This document shows, piece by piece, positions 56,771 to 64,000 of a stretch of DNA of 64,000 nt. The stretch is from the NCBI RefSeq assembly GCF_032452875.1, contig NC_083870.1:3162001-3226000 (forward strand), given 5' to 3'. A program made the translations under genes and the position numbers. Every line of letters begins with the position of its first letter. The stretch's first letter is position 1. The notes beneath the pieces were generated by a model that had not been told where the DNA came from, did not search any database, and worked only from the letters and a program-made list of their open reading frames with translations. Origin of the DNA: Bos javanicus (taxonomy: Eukaryota > Chordata > Mammalia > Artiodactyla > Bovidae).

Positions 56771-56905
56771 GCGAACACATCCAGCTCCCGGGTGGATCCT
56801 TTGGTTACACCAGAAGGGAACCACTAGGGGTGTGTGTTGGAATAGGAGCGTGGAACTACCCCTTTCAGATCGCCTGCTGGAAGTCGGCTCCAGCTCTGGC
56901 TTGTG
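56771..56905 (+). CDS. ALDH9A1: ALDH9A1 exon 4
   Basis: An acceptor CCTCTTAG and donor GTAAGT bound it. It completes Gly129 and encodes EHIQLPGGSFGYTRREPLG followed by VCVGIGAWNYPFQIACWKSA through PALACG, residues 129-173. The motif GAWNYPF includes Asn157, the oxyanion-hole Asn of the ALDH superfamily, and the REPLGVCVGIGAWNYP block lines the active site. It ends in phase 1. Human has Ser where this copy has Cys164 in QIASWK. Confidence 0.96.
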
Positions 56906-57489
56906 GTAAGTATGGATTATTCTTCCGCCTGGGAGCTACCCTTTCTCCCTGGCATGATTTCACCCCTGCCCTGCCCCCTAGGGAGCTTTGAGGTTATACA
57001 TTATTCCCATTTTTATTTATTTTTGTTTGTGGGAAGGAAGAAAGTTAATTTTGGTCTTGGAGATTTTATTATTATTATTATTATTACTGTCAAATGAATT
57101 AGATTTGTGCACTTGAAAGTTCTCTTCCTTTATGGACAAGAATTCTGAGCATTCGTTTCTGTGTAGCAGGTAGCACTTGGGAATTTCACTTCATTTAGGA
57201 AGCAGAAGACAAACTTAATTTGTGTCTTAAGAGAAATGAAAGGCAAGGTTTCCATTAGAGAAGCTTTGGTTGATTAATAAAAAGATTTCTTGCACTATTT
57301 AAAGCGAAGAATCTGTGGGAAAAGAAGACATTATGTCTTAGAAAAAACTCTCAGGTTAAAAGAGTCTAGTATTAAGACATTGTATTGAAATGCAGCTTTT
57401 TTCTTGTTGCTGCCTCATGTTCGTTTTGCCCATTTCTCTGTGATAGAGGAGAAATATAATTAAGTTACTAGCCTTGCAGACTCGCATCA

Positions 57490-57615
57490 AATTAATTAAT
57501 CTTTCTTATCTTCAGTTTCAGCTTTTATAAAATGGGTCTAATCATACCTACTTCATACTGCTGTTGCAAATGTTAAATGAGGTTAATATATGTAAAAAGC
57601 TGTAGATACATAAGG
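57490..57615 (+). mobile_element. MIR SINE
   Basis: TCTTCAGTTTCAGCTTTTAT, AAATGGGTCTAATCATACCT and AAATGAGGTTAATATATGTA match the MIR 3' half. Confidence 0.65.
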
Positions 57616-57744
57616 CATTACTGGTTGAGACATTGCAAGTGTGTGGCTTGGTCTGTTTCATGAGAGAAACTAAGGAGGGAAGAACAAGATAGGTTTACTT
57701 ATTAATAATAATTTTTGGCCTAGCATTTTATGGGGAACAGGAAA

Positions 57745-58130
57745 CAATTAGAGTTGTTTTTTTTTTAATTTTTAATTTTATATTGCATATAGCTGATTAA
57801 CAATGTGACAGTTTCAGGTGAACAGTGAAGGGACTCAGCCAATCACATATACATGTATCCATTCTACCCCAAACTCCCCTCCCATCCAGGCTGCCATATA
57901 GCATTGAGTAGAGTTCCATGTGCTCTGCAGTAGGTTCTTGTTGGTTATCAGTTTGAAATACAGCAGTGTGTACATGTTGATCCCAAACTCCCTAACTATC
58001 CCTGCCCTCCATCCTTCCCCACTGGCAACCATAAGTTAGTTTTCTAAGTCTGTGAGTCTGTCTCTGTTATTCTATAAATAAATTCATTTGTATCATTTTT
58101 TTTAGATTCCGCATATAAGGGATGTCATAC
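57745..58130 (-). mobile_element. Ruminant L1 3' end
   Basis: A T run, then AGCTGATTAACAATGTGACA, TGTGCTCTGCAGTAGGTTCT and TTCCGCATATAAGGGATGTC, the antisense L1 3' end. Confidence 0.8.
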
Positions 58131-58234
58131 AGTGTTTCTCAACTGGAGTTGTTCTTGATGTGTCCTCCTTGTCCTGTCTTCAGAGGATCTTCAGTCTTAA
58201 AAAATCTTTCTGTATTTTTGTCTCGGTAATGCAG

Positions 58235-58431
58235 GTAACGCCATGGTCTTTAAACCTTCTCCCTTCACACCCGTGTCCGTGTTGCTGCTGGCTGAAATCT
58301 ATACTGAGGCTGGAGTCCCTCCTGGGCTGTTCAACGTGGTGCAGGGAGGGGCTGCCACAGGCCAGTTCCTGTGTCAGCATCGTGATGTGGCCAAAGTCTC
58401 CTTCACTGGAAGCGTGCCCACCGGCTCAAAG
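58235..58431 (+). CDS. ALDH9A1: ALDH9A1 exon 5
   Basis: An acceptor TAATGCAG and donor GTGAGA bound it. It completes Gly174 and encodes NAMVFKPSPFTPVSVLLLAE, IYTEAGVPPGLFNVVQGGAA and on to VSFTGSVPTGSK, residues 174-239. Lys180 in VFKPS contacts the NAD adenosine ribose, and FTGSVPTG (230-237) is the Rossmann-type coenzyme loop in which Gly232 and Ser233 are conserved. It ends in phase 0. The human sequence reads PTGMK where this copy reads PTGSK. Confidence 0.96.
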
Positions 58432-59085
58432 GTGAGAGTGAAACAGTAGGGGCATCTGGTTATGACATCTCGGTGTGGCTCTGTCAGGCCTCCCCAGAGC
58501 ATGTGTTGGAGGCTTAGCCTCTGATTTTACCTAGCTTGTATTGGCAGGGAGGCTGTACGGATTACTGGGCCAAGGTCTGAAGTGTACTTGAGAAGTGTGA
58601 AGGAGTAGTTAGAGCAGCTCGGTGTGTTAGGCCCCCTGGGGACGGGAGTCGTCTTCTGCCTGTGTCTGGGAGGTCAGACCCTGGGCTGCCACTCATATCC
58701 TTCAGTAACTTACCTCATCTGTAGCTGCCGCCTCTGAATAAAGGGTGTTTTCCCAGTTTGTTCAGATTCATCGTTTTGACCTTAATTTGTGCTCTGAGAT
58801 CTGTCAGCCTGGAACACAGTTAGAGCAATACAAAAGAATTTCTGCCCATGACAGATGAATTGACAGGTTGTCTTAAATGAACTCCCTCTTAAGAATATGC
58901 AATTCTGTAGATTCTCTTCAGTGTTCTGGAAAAGACTATTTCAAGTAGACTAAGGACAGAGTATATTGAGAACAAGGCTGCAGGTCACACGTAGTTCAAC
59001 ATGACTTTTCAGGGTCACGGTCGAGTTAACCTATAACATGTAATCTCATTGGTGTTCAACTTCTCGGTGCTTTTGTTCTTGTAAG

Positions 59086-59226
59086 ATCATGGAGATGTCT
59101 GCTAAAGGAATCAAACCTGTCACCCTGGAACTCGGAGGCAAGTCTCCACTTATCATCTTCTCAGACTGTGACATGAAGAATGCTGTGAAGGGGGCGCTGA
59201 TGGCCAACTTCCTTACTCAAGGCGAG
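59086..59226 (+). CDS. ALDH9A1: ALDH9A1 exon 6
   Basis: An acceptor TTGTAAG and donor GTGTGT bound it. It encodes IMEMSAKGIKPVTLELGGKS followed by PLIIFSDCDMKNAVKGALMA and NFLTQGE, residues 240-286, exactly 47 codons. Glu254 in LELGGKSP is the general base that activates water for thioester hydrolysis. The last residue, encoded GAG, is Glu at a position that is Gln in human (TQGQVCC) and in most ALDHs, directly before the catalytic-Cys exon. Confidence 0.96.
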
Positions 59227-59284
59227 GTGTGTACCTGACCCTGAAAGAGGTTTAGAGGGAGTCTTCACCTTTCATATCACAGCA

Positions 59285-59295
59285 TGTTTTTTTTG

Positions 59296-59326
<31 letters not shown>

Positions 59327-59430
59327 TTTGAAGGATAATTGCTTTACAGAATTCTGTTGTTTTCTGTCAAACCTCAACATGCATCAGCCATAGGTATACA
59401 CATATCCCCTCCCTTTTGAACCTCCCACAG
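59285..59430 (-). mobile_element. Ruminant L1 3' end
   Basis: A T-rich start, GAAGGATAATTGCTTTACAG and CATCAGCCATAGGTATACAC then CCTCCCTTTTGAACCTCCC. Confidence 0.78.
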
Positions 59431-59574
59431 CTTGTTTTAAAGCTTGTTATTTTGAAATAATTTCAGACTTACAGAAAAGTTGCACAGATAATACAAAGAA
59501 TTCTCATATACCTTTGAACCAGGTTCTTCAATGTTAACATTTTATCACATTTACCATTCTGTCTGTCTTTTCAT

Positions 59575-59790
59575 GGGTTTCCCTGATGGTTCAGACAATA
59601 AAGAATCTGCCTGCAATACAGGAGACCTGGGTTCAATCCCTGGATCAGGAAGACCCCCTGGACAAGGGAATGGCAACCCACTCCAGTATTCTTGCGGAGA
59701 ATGCCATGGCAGAGGATCTTTGTGGGCTACAGTCCCTGGGGTTGCAAAGAGTTGGACACGACTGAGCAGCTAACACTTTGACTTTTCACT
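59575..59790 (+). mobile_element. Bov-tA SINE
   Basis: GGGTTTCCCTGATGGTTCAG head, AATGGCAACCCACTCCAGTA body and GTTGGACACGACTGAGCAGC end. Confidence 0.88.
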
Positions 59791-59897
59791 TACTGTCTGT
59801 GCATGCATATGCATGTTACTATATTTTTTTGAACTGTTTGAAAGTTGCAGACAGAAGATCTGTAACCTCTCCATTCATGTGTATTTCTCAAAAAAAG

Positions 59898-60107
59898 TGA
59901 AAGTGAAGTCGCTCAGTCGTGTCCAACTCTTTGCGACCCCATGGACTGTAGCCTACCAGGCTCCTCTGTCCATGGGATTTTCCAGGCAAGAGTACTGGAG
60001 TGGGCTGCCATTTCCTTTTCCAGGGGATCTTCCCAACCCAGGGATCTAACCTGGGTCTCCTGCATGGCAAACAGACACTTTACCACTCTGAGCCACCAGG
60101 GAAGCCT
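59898..60107 (-). mobile_element. Bov-tA SINE
   Basis: AGTGAAAGTGAAGTCGCTCA start, CCAGGCAAGAGTACTGGAGT body and GAGCCACCAGGGAAGCC end. With the copy at 59575 it forms an inverted pair about 107 bp apart. Confidence 0.9.
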
Positions 60108-61547
60108 ATTGCCTTCTCTTAAATAAGCACAATGGTTAGTAGAATCCATAACTTGGTGTTAATGTAGTACTGTTATTCAATCATAACCCTTATTCAGATT
60201 TCTGCATTTGTTTGACTAATGTCCTTTTAGAAACAGCTTCTTTTTTGCTGGCTCAAGATCTAATCCAGGAAGATGTGTTGCATTTACTTGTGGTGTCTGT
60301 TTAATGTCATTTAATCTGGAATAGTTCTAAAGTCATTCTGATCTTTCAGTACCTTGACATTTTAGAAGAACCAACCCATTTATTTTGTAAAATGTTCCTC
60401 ATTTTGGGTCTGTTTAGTTGTTGTTTTTTTTTTTTAATTGGATTTAGTTTATGGATTTTTGGCAAAAAATGGTATTTTACAGTGGTGTCGCTGACTTTGA
60501 TCACCTGCTTAAGGTGGGTCTTTATCTTGAAGTTGCTGTTTTTTCCTCTGAAGTTAATGAGTGTCTTGTAGGAGATCAAGTGAGACTACCTTGTTCCTTA
60601 TCAAACTTGGATCTGCTGGTTTTAGCACCCTTTGATGTCCACTAGAACATCTTTTTCTGGTGGTCACCAAGTGGTGATTTTCTAATTCTGTTATTCCTTC
60701 TGCATTTATTTAGTTTACTGCCTATTGAAAGAAAGAACTTTTTCCCCATCTCCCTAGTTTGTTTTTCATTCATTTACTTTTATCAGCATGAACCCATGGA
60801 TTCTTACCTCATTCTGTGAGTTACTGTTACTATTTGTTTTGATGCTCAAATAATTGAAGATTCTGCTGGCGGGAGCCTCTTTCTATGGCTTTTTGATATG
60901 TCCCCATTATTCTTTGAGCACTGTTTTACTTCCTGGCATAGCAAGGTGTTCTAAACACATCTTGTGCTTTCTGTGGTGGAACTCTGGAACGAGCTATTTC
61001 TCTAAGAAAACTTGGTTCCATTTAATGGTAAACGGTTTTTAGAAATGAAGATCTGGGTGCCAGATGTACTTGTTTCTGCTGGAGTATTATCGCTTCTATG
61101 TCCTCTCAAGAGTCCAGAGCCAGGAAATACATATTGATATTTGGCATATGTGTATGTAAGCACACATATATCTATTTATATCTGTCTATATTAATAACTA
61201 TAAGTTTATACAGATATTTCCCATCATTCCAGTGTTGCAAGGTTTATTTTAGCCTCCTCCCTTCCATGTTCATAATTTCCTTCTCTGATACTGAAACATT
61301 TAGCATCCATTACTCACAATACATGTAATTGCTCAGTCCTAGAATATGTTTATAATAGTTTCAGATTTGCACTTGCATTACTGTGAAAAACAAACCTTCT
61401 GACTAGCTTGCAACCTTCTTTCTATAGTTCTTTTTGGTTTTAGCCTAAGGGTATATAGTTAAAATCTGTGTTCAGAAATTGATGGGTCAGTTCTTCTTTC
61501 ACCACCCCCTTCAATATGGTTATGATATTCACTTTATTTTAAATTGA

Positions 61548-61690
61548 GATCTTATTTTTAAATTTATTATTTTATTTTTTTGGCTGCACCACACAGGATG
61601 TAGGATCTTACTTAGTTTCCTGACCAGAGATTGAACCTGGGGCCCAGCAGTGAAATGGGGTCCTAACCACTGGACCACCAGGGCATTCCT
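61548..61690 (-). mobile_element. CHR-2-type SINE
   Basis: TTGGCTGCACCACACAGGAT, TTGAACCTGGGGCCCAGCAG and CTAACCACTGGACCACCAGG. Confidence 0.82.
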
Positions 61691-62049
61691 CATTATTTGT
61701 GATTTTAAAGACAAACATTGACTATGAAATGCTCTAGATTTTTGTTAGACTCAGGATCTCAGTTCTTGATCTGTTCGTACTCTTCAATTCCTTCTACTCT
61801 TAACCTCAAAATATACAACCAAATTGAACACCTGAGGTGAGAAAATAGGAGAGGTCTTATGAGACATGTAGATCTATTAATTGCCTTAAGGAAATTTAAA
61901 CAAAAACAAAGGCTTAACTTTTATTTCAAGGGGCAGAGAGTTTGTATGTAGGGTAGCATGCCTTCAATTACATGTGTGATCCTGTTCAGTATGGTGATAA
62001 TTTTTTAGAAATGGAACTAACTTTTAAACACAGTATACTGTTTCTTTTA

Positions 62050-62174
62050 TTTTTTATTTGGCTGCACAGGGTCTTAGCTGCTGCATGTGGGATCTAGTTC
62101 CCCAACCAGGGATGGAACCTGTGTCCCTGAATTGGGAGCACAGAGCCTTAGCCACTGGACCACCAGGAAGTCCC
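62050..62174 (-). mobile_element. CHR-2-type SINE with target duplication
   Basis: TTGGCTGCACAGGGTCTTAG to CACTGGACCACCAGGAAGTC. A perfect 12-bp repeat, CTGTTTCTTTTA, lies at 62038-62049 and 62175-62186. Confidence 0.9.
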
Positions 62175-62233
62175 CTGTTTCTTTTAAATTTAAAGCTGCT
62201 GGATTTTTTTCCCTTTTCCTTTCTCCCCCCTTT

Positions 62234-62443
62234 GTGGTGTGCTCAGTCATGTCTGACTCTTTGTGACCGCATGGACTGTAGCCCACCAGGCTCCTCTGCC
62301 CTTGGGATTTCCCAGGCAAGAATACTGGAATGAGTTGCCATTTCTTCCTCCAGGGGATCTTCCTGACCCAGGGATTGAATCCATGTCTCCTGTGTCTCCT
62401 GCACTGCATACAGATTGTTTACTGCTGAGCCACTAGGGAAGCT
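62234..62443 (-). mobile_element. Bov-tA SINE close to exon 7
   Basis: GTGTGCTCAGTCATGTCTGA to GAGCCACTAGGGAAGC. It ends about 40 bp before the exon 7 acceptor, so it borders the branch-point region. Confidence 0.88.
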
Positions 62444-62484
62444 TTTTACCCCTTACTTACATATAATTTGTGTCTGTTTTTTAG

Positions 62485-62673
62485 GTTTGTTGTAATGGTA
62501 CAAGGGTATTTGTGCAAAAGGAAATTCTTGATCAATTTACAGAGGAAGTGGTGAAACAGACGCAAAGGATAAAAATTGGAGATCCCCTTCTGGAAGATAC
62601 AAGGATGGGTCCCCTCATCAACCGACCACATCTGGAGCGAGTCCTTGGGTTTGTTAAAGTGGCAAAGGAGCAG
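62485..62673 (+). CDS. ALDH9A1: ALDH9A1 exon 7 (catalytic Cys)
   Basis: An acceptor TTTTTTAG and donor GTAAGA bound it. It encodes VCCNGTRVFVQKEILDQFTE, EVVKQTQRIKIGDPLLEDTR and MGPLINRPHLERVLGFVKVA then KEQ, residues 287-349, exactly 63 codons. Cys288, the first of the CC pair, is the catalytic nucleophile that attacks the aldehyde. It aligns with Cys302 of ALDH2. GDPLLEDTRMGPLI is the conserved segment near the NAD nicotinamide. The exon is fully open and in phase 0 at both ends. Confidence 0.97.
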
Positions 62674-62905
62674 GTAAGAAACAAGTAGAGATGCGACGAG
62701 ATGAGGGGAAGGGTAATTCCTCCTGGGTTACTTGCTCTGCGCGCTTCCCTGTGGTCATGTCCATCTGGGAGCCGTATTCTGCACTGCACTTGCAGTAGAG
62801 TGACTTAAGTGTCCATTCGTTCAGGACACAGGTAGCATTTCCAGAATGCATATTGAGGTTGTGTGTTTAACATAAAGTATGCATTCTTCCTTTCTTTTTT
62901 GGCAG

Positions 62906-62993
62906 GGTGCTAAAGTGTTATGTGGTGGAGACGTCTTTGTACCTGAAGACCCCAAATTAAAGGATGGGTATTACATGAGACCTTGTGTGTTAA
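62906..62993 (+). CDS. ALDH9A1: ALDH9A1 exon 8
   Basis: An acceptor TTTTGGCAG and donor GTATGT bound it. It encodes GAKVLCGGDVFVPEDPKLKD and GYYMRPCVL, residues 350-378, and ends one base into codon 379 (Thr expected). GAKVLCGG is the conserved ALDH strand-turn. The remaining ~115 residues, including the EEIFGPV motif and the C-terminal oligomerisation strand, should lie in exons right of 64000. Confidence 0.95.
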
Positions 62994-64000
62994 GTATGTC
63001 CTCTTCTTGTTTGCTTTTAAACAGTTTGAATTAAATGTTAGACACACAAAAAAATTTATAAACTGTACATATGGTGTAAGGCAAGGGTCGGAACTGTGTG
63101 TCGCCGCTACTCAGATGTGAGAAGTAGAAGTTCTCTGTTGCCGTGGAAGCCTCCTGTTTGCCCCTCCTCTTCTTGGATGGTGTTATCAGTTACCTGGGAC
63201 TTAACTAGGCACACACCTGTTGTTCTAGAACCAAAATGAAAATTCATGTTTGATTAAAACTTAAATAGTGAATTTCTTTTCTCAAGCAACTTGGTAAAGA
63301 GTGTGTTTTACTTTGAACTTTTAGATCATCAGTATAATAAAACCAATTTGTCAGACAGTATACTAATATTAAAACTTAACTGATATAATAATTGTTAGCA
63401 TTTCCTTTCAGTCTGAACAGTCTCCGGGTTTGGACAGTCAAGTGTGTGGTCATCCTGCTGTTCTCATCCGTCTCCTCCCCTCCTGCCTGCGGGGACACTG
63501 TTTTAGACGGTGGGGGTGTTAGTATCTACTGTAAAAATACTGCCAGTCTTCTTGGCTTTAAAAAACTATATATAGATGAAATAATGCAGTATAATTCCTT
63601 ACACCTTATCTTGAAGATAGATTCAGCTGACTTTGTCCCTGAGGTTGATAGTGGTGCCACTTTTCAACACTTGGTATTTGACTTGATGCAGTTTAACCTT
63701 TAGCCCTTGCTAGAAAAGCAACTACTGAGGCTTAAAGGCTGTGCATTTAGCATCCATACCATGAACTAGCTTGTAGCTGTTAAAGAAGAAGGAAAACTTA
63801 CATTATGTTTTTAAATAGCAAATATAGGTTAAGCAATAGTGTATGTGGTATTATCCCAAATCTGAAAAACCAGATATGTGCATGGGACAAAGAAGGAGCA
63901 GAGAACATGCATCATAATATTGATAGTGGGTTTACTTCTCTAGATGCTTGGAGTAAAGGTGATTTTTGTTAAACTTCATGCATTGCTGAATATTACAGAT
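62994..64000 (+). other. ALDH9A1: ALDH9A1 intron 8, window end
   Basis: Unique-looking sequence with no repeat I recognise. The 103-codon frame at 63392-63703 has no ALDH similarity. No further ALDH9A1 exon (EEIFGPV region) is present. Confidence 0.7.

Larger units (their letters stand above)
56906..58234 (+). other. ALDH9A1: ALDH9A1 intron 4
   Basis: Holds a MIR remnant (57490-57615) and an L1 3' end (57745-58130). A short (ATT)n run lies at about 57067-57086. Nothing else is recognised. Confidence 0.85.
59435..61330. mobile_element. Long ancient L1M copy
   Basis: TTGAAATAATTTCAGACTTA, CCTTATTCAGATTTCTGCA and ACTTTGATCACCTGCTTAAG occur in the order of an ancient L1M 3' region. It is interrupted by SINEs at 59575-59790 and 59898-60107. 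The limits are approximate. Confidence 0.5.
59227..62484 (+). other. ALDH9A1: ALDH9A1 intron 6
   Basis: It contains an L1 3' fragment (59285-59430), a long ancient L1 (about 59435-61330) with two Bov-tA insertions, two CHR-2 SINEs and a Bov-tA near the 3' splice site. An AT-rich stretch at 61720-62030 shows nothing recognisable. Confidence 0.85.

Noticed and set aside
58160..58435. 91-codon frame over exon 5 in another phase
   Set aside because: It is a shadow of ALDH9A1 exon 5, whose true phase is set by the flanking exons and ALDH motifs.
63392..63703. 103-codon frame at the right end as a possible exon
   Set aside because: It has no ALDH similarity and no fitting splice signals to continue from exon 8 with the expected Thr-Asn residues.

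Overview
This is vertebrate nuclear DNA, almost certainly from a bovid ruminant and most consistent with cattle. The evidence is the dense cover of ruminant-specific repeats: BovB (RTE) LINEs, Bov-tA and Bov-A2 SINEs with their AGC-type tails, CHR-family tRNA-derived SINEs, ruminant L1 3' ends and bovine-type ERV LTRs. Only a few percent of the window is host protein-coding or promoter sequence. It holds no bacterial operon, CRISPR array or prophage. Species and chromosome (the block corresponding to human 1q24) are inferred from gene content.

Layout. Positions 1-13218 are read as the last intron of TMCO1, an ER calcium-channel gene on the + strand. Only its final coding exon (13219-13317, 32 codons plus stop) lies in the window. 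A 3' UTR with an AATAAA signal at 13782 follows. Positions of about 13.8-43.1 kb are intergenic and repeat-built. They include a CTCF-like motif cluster (29.7-30.2 kb), two solo ERV LTRs, one LTR remnant and a large nested repeat stack at 34.8-40.4 kb. In that stack a + strand BovB is split by an LTR and by a 2.7 kb - strand BovB. At 43.1-43.7 kb a TATA-less CpG-island promoter leads into ALDH9A1 (4-trimethylaminobutyraldehyde dehydrogenase, carnitine synthesis), also + strand. Eight coding exons are present: 43357-43543, 45480-45625, 55841-55970, 56771-56905, 58235-58431, 59086-59226, 62485-62673 and 62906-62993. They cover residues 1-378 of an expected ~494. The gene runs off the right edge.

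The two genes are in tandem with the same orientation, as I recall for their human counterparts. No shared pathway is implied. TMCO1 acts in the ER membrane. ALDH9A1 is a soluble NAD-dependent dehydrogenase, possibly with a longer N-terminal form carrying a mitochondrial-type leader.

Other points of interest are a 376-bp 3'-UTR-like processed retrocopy with an 11-bp target duplication in the TMCO1 intron, a BovB copy with a 5' inversion, a degenerate Hsmar1-like mariner inside a CHR SINE in ALDH9A1 intron 2, and a short mariner-derived near-palindrome in intron 3 resembling the elements behind bovine miR-2284/2285. I found no previously undescribed multi-gene system. The novelty here is in transposon history and candidate regulatory sites.
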